Assembly: GCA_907165065.1 (NCBI GenBank)
Contig: OU015541.1
Location: forward strand, 62,001 to 126,000
Direction of reading: 5' to 3'
Source: Caprimulgus europaeus
Lineage: Eukaryota > Chordata > Aves > Caprimulgiformes > Caprimulgidae
DNA: 64,000 nt
Every line of letters starts with the position of its first letter. Position 1 is the first letter of the stretch. Under the pieces are notes generated by a model, which saw nothing but the letters and a program-made list of their open reading frames with translations, was not told the origin of the DNA and searched no databases. A program made the position numbers and the translations under genes. Shown here piece by piece: positions 13,901-23,800 of the stretch.

Positions 13901-14245
13901 TGAGAGGCCTTAACGCATGGGTTTGAGTATTTAAATACATATCAGATAGCCAAGCCCTGTATGGTCTTTTCATGGCCATCCTACACTGAACTGATAGGAA
14001 TTCTTACTTAAGATGCAAGATCATTAGTGAAGAATCTCAAGCATGAAGCATAAGCCTGTTTTCAGCTTATATTTTTCTCTTTGTTTCCTATTTTTAGTGT
14101 ACCATCGCTGAAAGCCAGTGAGAAATCCAGTATAAAGTTTAAACTCATCCCTTTTGAGACGGGTCCCAAACATCTACTTGTTAATTTCTCCTGTGATAAA
14201 TTTGCAGCTATCAAGACTTTTAAGATGGTAAATGTAATTGACTAA
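1942..14245 (+). CDS. TGM3: Transglutaminase 3 (protein-glutamine gamma-glutamyltransferase E), 13 coding exons
   Basis: Ca2+-dependent enzyme that forms isopeptide bonds between glutamine and lysine side chains; in mammals it cross-links structural proteins of hair follicle and epidermis. Coding exons: 1942-1951, 3548-3715, 3992-4234, 5164-5282, 5776-5904, 7351-7528, 7679-7814, 8699-8802, 9231-9476, 9611-9916, 11659-11816, 12028-12161, 14098-14245. They sum to 2079 nt, 692 codons plus TAA; human TGM3 is 693 aa. Domains: N-terminal beta-sandwich about 1-140, catalytic core about 141-460, then two beta-barrels. The triad is Cys273 (YGQCWVF), His331 (FHVWNESW) and Asp354 (VLDATPQ). TGM3 rather than TGM6 identity rests on the [19 protein letters not shown] and FPIKISY segments, which match human TGM3 closely, and on its place upstream of TGM6. 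Oddities: Arg308 at a TGM3 calcium-site position and YKYEEG in place of YKYPEG. No frameshift or stop is seen. Confidence 0.93.
1952..3547 (+). other. TGM3: TGM3 intron 1
   Basis: GT at 1952 and AG at 3546-3547. It holds a perfect 17-bp inverted repeat with a 2-base spacer at 2352-2387 (listed separately) and short poly-A/T tracts near 2637-2670. Nothing else is recognised. Confidence 0.7.
2352..2387. repeat. Perfect 17-bp inverted repeat, 2-base spacer
   Basis: The arm at 2352-2368 (AATGAGCAGAGGAGGTT) is the exact reverse complement of 2371-2387, separated only by GA. The flanks do not extend the pairing. It lies in TGM3 intron 1 and could form a hairpin in RNA or a cruciform in DNA. Function unknown. 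Confidence 0.9.
3548..3715 (+). CDS. TGM3: TGM3 coding exon 2
   Basis: 168 nt, phase 1 to phase 1, acceptor CATAG and donor GTATGG. Encodes the first strands of the N-terminal beta-sandwich with the family motifs DHHTS and VRRGQ, ending in the ETG motif whose Gly codon is split across the intron. Confidence 0.93.
3992..4234 (+). CDS. TGM3: TGM3 coding exon 3
   Basis: 243 nt, phase 1 to 1. Encodes the rest of the N-terminal beta-sandwich with [12 protein letters not shown] and LFNPW. The donor is GTATGT. The open frame runs past the donor into the LTR, but the exon ends where all family members splice. Confidence 0.93.
4287..4657 (+). mobile_element. Solo LTR of an avian ERVL-like endogenous retrovirus
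   Basis: A 371-bp element beginning TGTCCTGGGTTTGG and ending TTAAACCACCACA, so bounded by TG and CA. It is flanked on both sides by the same 5 bases, GCAGC (4282-4286 and 4658-4662), a target-site duplication of the length usual for ERVL-type integration. Internal features match an LTR type abundant in bird genomes: a phrase ending in TTCCATACCATGTGA, a TATTTAAA box near 4409, and a G-run block near 4604-4627. No gag, pol or env lies next to it, so it is a recombined solo LTR. It sits in TGM3 intron 3 in the same orientation as the gene. Confidence 0.88.
5164..5282 (+). CDS. TGM3: TGM3 coding exon 4
   Basis: 119 nt, phase 1 to 0. Encodes the start of the catalytic core with DDVFM, EEYVLEE.GIIF and the conserved WNFGQ. 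Same length in all three complete genes here. Confidence 0.93.
5776..5904 (+). CDS. TGM3: TGM3 coding exon 5
   Basis: 129 nt, phase 0 to 0, acceptor TGTAG and donor GTAAGC. Core segment with [16 protein letters not shown] and GRVLSAM. Confidence 0.93.
6130..7005 (-). mobile_element. CR1 LINE fragment, antisense, in TGM3 intron 5
   Basis: Diverged but recognisable CR1 sequence read in reverse: the blocks for failure to fill short ATG frames, GATTTTTCCCAAGCTACAAC, a TCCTCTTGT segment, GAACTGAGGGACTCAAAACT, then CAGCCTGTACCAGTGGATGG and TTGCTGAGGGCTAAC near the end. Boundaries are approximate. The small open frame inside it (6726-6956) is not a gene. Confidence 0.75.
7351..7528 (+). CDS. TGM3: TGM3 coding exon 6, catalytic cysteine
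   Basis: 178 nt, phase 0 to 1. Carries calcium-site-1 residues in VNANDDQGV, the GNWSG motif and the active-site motif YGQCWVF. The nucleophile Cys273 codon is TGT at 7498-7500. Confidence 0.95.
7679..7814 (+). CDS. TGM3: TGM3 coding exon 7
   Basis: 136 nt, phase 1 to 2, ending inside a Trp codon. Encodes LRCLGIPTR and the AHDADRNLR loop. The family-typical NFNSAHD reads NFSSAHD, and the position of human Ser307 is Arg308 here. Confidence 0.94.
8204..8233. repeat. C12/T18 homopolymer tract
   Basis: Twelve C (8204-8215) followed directly by 18 T (8216-8233) in TGM3 intron 7. Probably variable in length and hard to sequence; the exact count should not be trusted. Confidence 0.85.
8699..8802 (+). 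CDS. TGM3: TGM3 coding exon 8, catalytic His and Asp
   Basis: 104 nt, phase 2 to 1. Encodes [15 protein letters not shown] and VLDATPQEE. Catalytic His331 is CAT at 8706-8708 and Asp354 is GAT at 8775-8777. Confidence 0.95.
9231..9476 (+). CDS. TGM3: TGM3 coding exon 9
   Basis: 246 nt, phase 1 to 1, one codon longer than in genes B and C. Encodes [31 protein letters not shown] and the end of the core, where the usual YKYPEG is YKYEEG. Confidence 0.94.
9611..9916 (+). CDS. TGM3: TGM3 coding exon 10
   Basis: 306 nt, phase 1 to 1. Completes the core with [10 protein letters not shown], contains the flexible linker (the equivalent mammalian TGM3 region is where the zymogen is cleaved), and begins beta-barrel 1 with [19 protein letters not shown]. 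The linker is shorter than in gene C and not strongly basic. Confidence 0.94.
11659..11816 (+). CDS. TGM3: TGM3 coding exon 11
   Basis: 158 nt, phase 1 to 0, pyrimidine-rich acceptor ending TTCTAG. Encodes the rest of beta-barrel 1 with [14 protein letters not shown] and [12 protein letters not shown]. Confidence 0.93.
12028..12161 (+). CDS. TGM3: TGM3 coding exon 12
   Basis: 134 nt, phase 0 to 2. Start of beta-barrel 2 with [27 protein letters not shown] and LQVEGNDLL. Donor GTAAGT. Confidence 0.93.
13439..13470. repeat. Degenerate (AC)n microsatellite
   Basis: AC-rich simple repeat starting ACACACACACAC and decaying into ACACGCAAATATACAC, within TGM3 intron 12. Confidence 0.75.
14098..14245 (+). 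CDS. TGM3: TGM3 coding exon 13 with stop
   Basis: 148 nt including TAA at 14243-14245. End of beta-barrel 2 with [26 protein letters not shown] and terminal NVID. It lacks the VAPA ending of genes B and C. No canonical AATAAA lies close after it; ATTAAA at 14379-14384 is a possible poly(A) signal. Confidence 0.93.
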
Positions 14246-17200
14246 CATGAAGATATACAATGTATGGTCTGTGTGTGTATAAATTGAAAAAAAATGTGGT
14301 CTTGTATAAGAAAACAATGAGAAAATTAGCAAAACAAAATCCTCACTCCCTGTGATAAGGGGTTACCAACATCATATAATTAAAATTTTGCATTGTAATT
14401 TTAAATATACTGAGGAAGAGTTGATTCGTCATTTACTGTTGCAAGTGTCCACATTATTAAAAAGAACATCTTACCTTCTATTCAGAGACTGCTTTTTTGA
14501 CTTTTGTGTGGTTTTCCTGAAAATCATTCTTTCTGGCTCCATACGTCTCTGCACAAACATTCATAAACTAATTTTTACACATTCAAAGCCTTACACAGTG
14601 GACTTTCAAAGGGGTGTTTTTCCTTACTACAACTATGATACTAGAAAGTAGCCAGGATGAGTTGCATGAGTTATGTCATTTAGCTTTGTCTTTTTTGCTG
14701 CAAAGTTTGCCCTGATATTTTTCCTTTTTTGGTAAATCACACTGACCAAGTGAGGTGTAAGAAATGTTCAAAAGGAATTTGGGTGGTGTCCAGTTTGAGA
14801 ACCATTTGACAAACACGTTGAGATAATTGCCCCACTCAACATACGTGATGTTTTTGCATGCTGATATTCTGCATTTGCTGAAAGTCTTCTCTGGCAAACA
14901 AAAGGAGGATCATCTTAAGTCTTAGGGCATTTTAACTTGAGAAGAGTTAGGAATTCTTCACTACAGATTGCGAATCAGGAAGTCATCTTGCAGAGTTCAA
15001 GTTTAGTAAAGCTTACTTAAACTCTTTATGGGAGGATAGGTATGGACCAAAAGTTGGGCTCCAGGAACAAGTGAACTCTGTGTAGCCCAGTGAGTGACTT
15101 GGTTTATGGCCTATAATTGTACAACAGTAAGTCAATCTTTGAGTGAAAATTACCTGTGTAGATGAAGTGAATTGAAAGTCAAGCTATTGCTCTACTGCAC
15201 TTTGGATTGCTGGGCCAGGAAACCAGTAAAGTCCTAACAAGTGCCTAGAGCCAGCCCTGTACCCCTGCTTCCACTACACAGCACAGGGCACCTGTGACTT
15301 ACCATAGGGACTCCTCATTGTTACATGAGCAGACCAAAGTCAGATTAGCTATAAACTCCTTTTGTCCTTGTAGCCTGCAAAACTGCTTTAGGAGGGCACT
15401 TGCAGCCACATAGTTTTCCTCTGTCAGTCACATGATGTCAGTATGAGACCATACTGGACATATCATAAGATGAGCTACAGAGAAGCTGTACAAGTAGCCC
15501 ACGGCAGTACCCTCTATTTCTCCTGATATTCCTTAAGGCTCACCAGAGCCAAGAGCTCTCATCAGGTAGACCAAACAGCAGAAGTTCAAGCTCAAGCACA
15601 GCCTTGGATTTAGAATGTAGATATACATTTACTGACTTTTTTTTTTTTTTTTACATCTCATACATGTGAAAACAACCAGACTGTGCCAAATTTAAGTGAA
15701 TTGCACCAGCAGAAATAAGAGAAGCTTGTAAATTGGGCCTCTAGGGGAATTAAAAGGAAGGCAACACCCTTCCCCTGCAACACTTCACGTGCACATGAAG
15801 TTAATGTCTAATTAAATGTGTGTGTAGTTGGATACAGACTCACAGAAGGGATTCTGCAATGGTTTTTTGTGGAAGTTATACCGATCTCCTCTTTCTAGTA
15901 AAGACTAGCAACAATACAAGTGTAAGATGTAACATGGTTATCCTGATGATATGATAGTGCAATACATGAACAATAAACAAAATTATTAAGTACATGAATG
16001 AAATCAAAGAGTATGTTTTTCTCTGAAAGTTACCAAACTGCACTGCAATTTCAAGGCTCTGAAACAAGGGAAAAGAAGGAATAAAATACTTTGAACCATT
16101 CTGGATGATGGGTGGGTGGACTTGAGCTAGGAAAAAACACCTGCAACAATGTTAAGTCATTAGTCACTTAGGAACCATGACTGCTGCATTCCAGAGGGAT
16201 TACAAAAGCAGCTGCGATGCTTTGCTGTGGTGAAGGTGTGGACTGGCAGGTGCCAGTTTGGGATCTAGGCCACTCTTGAGAGAGAGGTTCTGGTGGTTTG
16301 GTGAACACTGCTGTGGGTGTGTCACACAGAGGTAAAGGAGGTGGTTGCAGCTGAGACAGAAAAAGTGTTCTGAGATTTAATTACTGACGTGAGTTGCAAG
16401 GAAGAAGAAAGGAAATAGTCATACTCCAGTGGGAGCAATGTGTGATGTCTGAAGCAATCACTATAAGTACTGAACGCCTGAACTTAAGAACTGGTCGATG
16501 CGGTTTGTCACTAGGGCTGTGTGTGAAGTTCAGGTAACATCAGAGGCTTGTGGCTCTTATGGTTTCCAAGGAATATGAATTAAGGAAAAGAGAAAAAGAC
16601 CAGCTAAAGTAGCTCTGAACAGCAATCAAATCCGTTTGAGGCGATTCCTGGAACAAGTTTTGACAGCCTGAACATCGCAGAAACTTCCAAGAGGAAGAAG
16701 GACCTCTGACTTATAATGTAAGTGGAGATAAACCATACCAGATATACTGCTGCCAAGTGTGAAAGGTTTTAGTGTTTTTCTTTCGGGATAGGACTAGCAT
16801 GAATGTCATACAAGTAAGTACTTGTTTAGTCTCTGTGGGATCAAAACAAAGTTTCTCAAAAAGGCATAAGACAATTTTTTAGTAAAATCAACCTTAGAAA
16901 CAGCTGTTGGAGCTTAAATTCTGCTTTTTTAAAATATTTTTTTGTTTGCAACTTAAAATTCAGACTAATTTATTTTTTAAGCCTTTACTAAATGCTAAAA
17001 CACAATCAGTGGAGTTGCAAAGTCTTAAACAGATAAATATTCCTCCCCACAATGTCACTTTATTTCCTGTTCACACTCAAGTGAGTGTACAAAAATAAAT
17101 ATAGTTACAGCTGTGAAGACTGTCAGGCTTAGATTTTGCACTGATACAAACTACTCATGGTTAATAGTTCGGGGGTTCTTTTTGAAATAAAACTTTTAGT

Positions 17201-17804
17201 GAAATAGTAGTATGGAGCTGGCTAACATAACAGGTAAACAGACATCTGTTTCTGGTGGGAGCTTAGAATTTCACATAAGTCAGGAGGCATTGGAGATAAT
17301 TTGAGACCCCAAAATCCCTCTAAAAACACCGCACAGCTGTTGAACAAAACCAGAAGTGACATTAACCAATCTGGAAGTTAAGTAATCAAGAAACGCTCCT
17401 TTTTCCTTCATATGGCTTTTACGTCCCACCACACTGCCCATTTCCTCATCCTTAAAGATAACTTATTCATGGCACACCTATTATCCTTTGTAGGAAGTTC
17501 TTCTTGTCTTGGGATTCAAGAGAATGCATTTCCTCTGAGTAAATAATTTTGGTATCTCCTCCCATAATTACACCCACATTGAGTAGGAACATTGGCATTA
17601 GACATACATATATTATAGGAACTAGTTAATTCCTTTGACAAGTCTACAGGTATTAATAACAACTGCTAAGTACCTCTCCCTTCTCTCAAATTTCAGCTGA
17701 CAGCACAAAAAGATTGCTGGGCTTTTTCTTTTTATAATTAATGTGACTTGGACATCTGTGAAGAACAAAATAGAAGTTGCACGCAATTCTCATAAGCTGA
17801 GGGA
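14246..17804. other. Intergenic DNA between TGM3 and gene B
   Basis: Includes the TGM3 3' UTR at its left end. A T-rich run lies near 15638-15652 and an AATAAA at 15972-15977. I see no further gene: the frames at 14352-14651 and 15876-16067 have no recognisable motifs. A TATAAT at 17733-17738, about 70 bases before the gene B start codon, could serve as its TATA element. Confidence 0.6.
17733..17738 (+). promoter_or_regulatory. Possible TATA element of gene B
   Basis: TATAAT in a T-rich setting, 67 bases upstream of the proposed start codon at 17805. Implied transcription start near 17765. Weak evidence: one short AT-rich match in AT-rich DNA. Confidence 0.3.
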
Positions 17805-17811
17805 ATGGCAG
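17805..17811 (+). CDS. Gene B coding exon 1 (7 nt)
   Basis: ATG GCA G with donor GTGAGT, phase 1. Joined to exon 2 it gives Met-Ala-Asp and puts the conserved Trp at residue 11, as in human TGM3 and TGM6. It is the only ATG-NNN-G plus good donor I found in the right phase between TGM3 and exon 2. Confidence 0.68.
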
Positions 17812-20800
17812 GTGAGTTCTATGTGTCATTTGCTTCCCTTCAGCAGATACTTTATTCAGGACTGTTTCCTTAAGAAACATGCCCTATAGGTATCTGCTCA
17901 GATTTCTTATCTGAAAGAAATTTTATATTGTAATTGTAATTTGTTCTTGCACTTAATTTGCAAAGCTTTATTGTTGTTATTTCTGAGCTATGTAGAGGAT
18001 ATCTGGGGGGAAAAAAGGAAAAGAAACTCCCATTGCTTCAAAAGGCACCATCAGAACTCTATCTAAACCCTTTGTTTTTTAAATGCTATTTCAGAGATGT
18101 TTTATCCTTTGCATTAACAAAAATCAATGTAATCCATCCTAATGGAGCTATGACCATGGAGCCTATAGATAGGTATTCAAAGATGCATTAAAACTCTACC
18201 AAAGGAAAACAGTAATGACAGTATCACTGCTTTTTAAAGTTTAAAATGAAGATGATTATTGAACTGGGCATTGCAAAGCAGGGTTCTCTTTTGTTTAATG
18301 ATGAAAAAAACATTTTCAAGTAAGTTTTTAAAATGTTGCTTTGCAGGCAAAGCAGCAGCCTCCTGCAGTGCACTGTTGTCCCAAATAGCCATGCTAAAGA
18401 TTCTCTTTTTCAGCCTATCAGTGCTTACTCACATTACTACTTTGTGGTCTTAGACTACAAAGAAAAAAATCACCTTCCTTCAATTTAATTATGGCGCTTT
18501 TATTTTTTTTAATAAGTTAGATTTTACTTTTACTCCTTCTCCAAAGATTATATAAAAATTGTAGTTTAATATGCAGCAATATTCTTCCAGATCTGACTTA
18601 GCATTTCATTGCTATGTTATATGGTATGAGATAGACTTAGAAGCCTGTTTGAATATCCCCTACCTTCATAGTGCATGTTACCATACGCCTTAATCTATCC
18701 TTTCCATCCCACTCTTCATTTGTTTTTATTGTTTTCTATTGAATTCCCTTTAAAATGGTGGCAGTCATATCCTCCCATCCTGTCTTCTCCTGCCCCCCAA
18801 CCTCACTGCATTTATGACACTAGCATTAATACAAGTGATTTGGAAGTATCTTCACCAAGGTAATTGCCCTGAGCATCTGCCAAAACTTGCAACACAATGC
18901 TCCAGGTGTCCTCTGTGGAGTCTCATAGGGCAGATATAAACACAGAAGACGGTGCCTCTTAGAGCTTCCAAAAATAGTATAACTTCTCAAGTTTGAGCAT
19001 GACAATAAAACATGAACTATAGAAGGGAAAAAATATCCTGCAAGGAAGATCATATACATACTCACTTGCCAAAAAGGTAGTGTAGCATTTAAGGTGGAAA
19101 GAGCCACCTTATGGATTTTAAACCATAGACCATAATAACAGTATGTGTGCAGGAGGACACTTGGTATTGGAGAACTACAAGCACACTGTAAGTCATCAGA
19201 ATTCCCCTAGGACAAGATAGTGCCTACTAGAACAGGAATCCCAGCGGTCCAGTTGTCACTTTGGACAGAGCTAAATTCAGTCAGATTGATTTATTTGTCA
19301 AAAGCTCCAACTTATGTCCTCAAATAGCTCTTGTTCATTCATACAAGACAGATGATCTCTCACTATGCATTTTTCCCGACTCTAGGCCAAATGGCATCAG
19401 GATGTAAGCAGGAAAAGTAAGATGTCCTAATAGCCAGTTCTGGGATCTGAAGAATATATATTTCAAACATGTAGAGGGGCTACAGGCCACTTCATTTGGT
19501 GCTGACAATGAAATGACACTGATTTGCTCCTCTAATTTTTTTTTTTTTTTTTTAGTCCAGTGATAAAACAGCATCCAGCACTATATAGGAAGTATATAAG
19601 TCCTCGGTGTATGACAGCCCTGTAAAAAAAACTAAGCAAAAATTTTTATTATTGACCATTAGACTTAATCAATTTAATAGAGGGTCTGCTTTTTAGTTGT
19701 CCTTCCTCCAGTAAAAGATAACTGCTCTTAGCAACCTCATCTTGCCACTTACTAGCAATGACTTCTTTCCATGCTGGCTGCTTTTTCATTTCTTTTGTTT
19801 TACAGATCTGACACCAACACATATCAGCTGGCAGCCGTCAGTAAATGCAAGCACACACCATACTGACAGATATGCCAATACTGAGTTGACTGTGAGGCGA
19901 GGACAAGGTTTCACTATTACACTGTACTTCAACAGACCAAAACAGACTGGGGAGAGCCTAGCATTTGTCACAGAAATAGGTAACACTCCCTTAGATTAAT
20001 ATATATTCTCATAAAACTGTAACCTTCATCTCTTGTAGTTCTCCCCTTATTCTATTTAGGGATGCAATTTTTCTTCATGCATTTTTAATAATTCCCCTCC
20101 CCTAATGTGCTCACTTAAAGCGTGAGGTTATTATTGAAACCACACTCTGGAATGGAAACCACTTACCCCTTCTTTCTGACAGGACCATCCCCCTCAGAGT
20201 CTCATCGTACAAAAGCTGTATTTAACCTCTCTGAGGTGGGGTCAAGCGGCTGGAGTGCTGTCGAAGGAGCCACCGAGTCCAGCTATATGAACTTTACAAT
20301 ATCTAGCCCAGCCAATGCTGTCATTGGACGATACAATCTCATCCTCCAGGTAACCTCAGGGAACAAGATCTTCTCCAGATTCCTAGGGCAGTTTGTCTTA
20401 CTCTTCAACCCTTGGTGCCCAGGTAGGTACTAATGCCTTTGCTCTTGAATGTAACTGACCTATTTGATTTCATATCTGCACAGTGACCTTGCTCCCTCAA
20501 GCCGTCTCTCTTTGGGTTGCCAGCAGCAGCAATCTCAGCTATCTGTTCAGAGATCTGGTTTTACTACATTAAAAAGCTACTGCCACACTGCCCCCTCCTC
20601 CTTTTTGCTTAATGAAATGTGCTATATGAGGTTATATAATAAACTTTCTTCAGGACAGAGCAGACCACTTATTCTGTACATGAGAGTTGACGGACTTTCA
20701 TAAGTGCATGTACTTCTCAGAACTTGAAGCAAGCGTATGGTAACATCATTCACTTGCACCTAAATCAAAGCAAGACTGCTCTTCTAGATGTTAACTGCAA

Positions 20801-23800
20801 AGACAATAGCTCAGCTAACTTTACAAAAACTGACAGAGGGCTAGTGTGAAGACTAGCATTTCCCATGTCTTTCATCATGAGTTGAAAAGGGACAAAGCAA
20901 ATTACTAAACTCAGATTTTGCAAATATGCAATAATATAGAAACCTAGATTAGCTCCAAAATATACTGCTCTAAAGTTAAGGGAGCTCTTAGACAGCCAAG
21001 TGACTAAACACCTTTAAAAGAAAAATAACCACAATCATCCACTTTTTTCTTCTGGGACCATAGGTTAGTCAAGGGCCACTAACAGATATGTCAAGAGCTA
21101 AGATGAAAAAAAGCTGCCAATTAGCTCAGCATGTTTTATAAGACAGAAATAATTATAGAAATATGTTCAGGACACTCAGACCGTCTCTGCATAGACAGGC
21201 CTAAGGGAAAAACCTTCCCAGAAGCCCCTGAAAGAACACTTGTAGTGTAACTTCTAATTGCCGGAAACCGCACTGCAGGGACTGAAATATTTGATGGCTC
21301 CTGAACTGGAACACCAGAGTAGCAGTGGTACTTATGAGACCAGACAAATTGTTCTCAGATGAAAAATGAGAGAAATTAAGCTGTGCCATTCCACTTTAAA
21401 ACTAATGATTTTGCAGAAGAGCCCTCCAGATTTATCAGACAATGCAGTGACCGCTGCCAAACAAAAGGGAGTATCCTTAAAGTAGGATGCTGCTAAATAA
21501 GCTTCTGTAGAGTGGAATACCTCTCTGATCCTGACAAACAGGAACAGATTCAGTTTGAGGGTATGTTACTGCTACAGTGTCATAGCAGAAGGTAAATAGA
21601 ACATATATTTCCTCAGCAAAGGCAGATGGTCTGTAGATATGGTTCCACATGGGAGGTTATTCATTAAGCTGGAGAAGATAGAAATTAATTCATAAACTGT
21701 AATATCAGTAAAGTACTACTTAACAGGAAACAGTCAGGACTAGAGAAGAAAGGAAAAGCACTGGGTTGGAGAAAAGCTGCTAGTGGATCCTTAAGTGTCA
21801 TCTAAAAAAACCACTGTGATCAAATGGTTCATTACTGACTTTGATATGCTGACATTAAGCAGCATTGTCCATACACAGATGGGCAGGGATACCGCATAGA
21901 AATAACTGACCTCTATGGCTGACCTTAGAGACTGGAATAGTTGAGAAGGGATAAGATATAATAGAAAACAAAAATAAAAATAAAAGACCGTATGTTTAGG
22001 GAGAAATAGCAATAATTTCAATGTCAGACTTAACAGCTGGAAATAATGAAGAATATGAAAGTACTTGTTAATCAAAGAATGAGAACCAAAGTGAAATGGC
22101 CCTGAAAAAGGCAAATGCAATCTTAAACTTCATTAGAGGAAATAGTTACTCAGATTTAAATATTAATGCCATTGTACAAGGTGACAAGATCTTTCAGTTA
22201 ATCTTTCCTGAGCAGGAATTACGAATTAGAACATGTTCAGTGAAGGGTTACTAGGATAACTGAACACATTGAAAAGCCTTTTAGAAAAGAGAAAATTTCT
22301 AGTTTAGCCAGCCGAAAGCAATTAATTAGTTTCACAGGTCCTATACCTGAAATAAATACAGAATTTGGACTGATCAGAAAATACTGATCTTACCATAATG
22401 GTAACAAACCAGTAAGATTATTAATTCAGAAATGTATTTGTTTCAAACCCGTGGATAGAACAAATGTGCCATTTTAAATTAATGAAGTCTCTCAAGGACA
22501 TTTAAAGAGAAATTGAAGATACTTGCAAGCCAGCCACTGATAATGATTTATTATGTCCTAATGCTATTGAAGGAATGTATAGTTAAATACTAGAATAAAA
22601 AGTTATAATCATTAATTAAATTAATTATCATACACTGCTTACCTATAGCTCACAAATAATCACATCAATTGTAAAGCTTTAGGGGATAAAAGGATATGTA
22701 TGTTTGAGATGTCTGATACTTGCTACTTGTTTCCATGGCAAAGGTTATATGAAGAAATTACCAGAAGTATATCTGTGTTAGAAAGCGTACTTATATATTA
22801 ATTAAAAACTATCAACAAACTTACATCCTGCTTGTTTCTCACTATGCTAGGATAAACTTTAAATTCAGAATGTGAGGACAGAATATATAACAACTTTATT
22901 TTTGTATTAAAATGCATTCATTTAGTAAAGGATTAGGCCTATAGTAGTGTTTTTCTGTAATCGTCAAAAAAGAGGAGTATCATGTCTGACTGCGTTGGTT
23001 TTTTTCCTTGTGTGCTGAGAGTAACAGAAGAAGGGGTTGTTATTATTTAGTCACACTTGAAAGGAAGGGATTTGTTGTGGTGGTTTTTTTCCCCTCCTTT
23101 TAAATTAATGTTAATTTTACTCTGAATTATTGGTAGGAATAGTGTTGTTATTTAAAAAGTCTAAGTATACCTGTTCAAAGAACTGGCTCTAGAATACTGT
23201 AATTGAGAGCATATAAACCTTATAAAAGACACTTACTTCAAGTGATTATAGAAGGACCTTTAGATTACTCAGAATCATAAGCTCAGAGGGCTAGAAGGAT
23301 CTTAGGAAGTTACCTAGTCCCACACCATGCTCTAAGGCAGGTGCAGTTTACCACTTAGGTCATTCCTGACAGACCTTGAATTTCTTCTTAATGATCAGCC
23401 ATGAGGGAAGCTCCAGTACTTCCACTGGCCATTCATTCCAACAAAACACTAGCCTTGCCATTAGATTATTTTTTTTTCCCCTATTAACTAACAAAATCTT
23501 TTTTTTTTTTTTTTTGCTTTGATTTCACCATATAAATTCTCATCCTCCATACAATAGACACCAAGAACAGATTTCGCCTCCCTCCTCTTCACCAGAATTT
23601 CTGGAATTGCTTACCACACTTGCCCCATTCCTCACTACCTTTCTTTTTTTCCTACCTTAAGTAATTCTGAGTTAATTTGTAAGTTATATTTTCAGGATTG
23701 CTGAGTATTCTCAGTGCTCCTACCACTCTTTCCAACTGGTCCACACCTTGAAGTGCAGCACCTGAAACTGCGCACAGGCTCACGCTGGCCCAAAACCTTG

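Noticed and set aside
16799-16813. ATG-containing candidates for the gene B first exon before GTAAGT
   Set aside because: The two in-range ATGs give phase 0 or 2, not the required phase 1.
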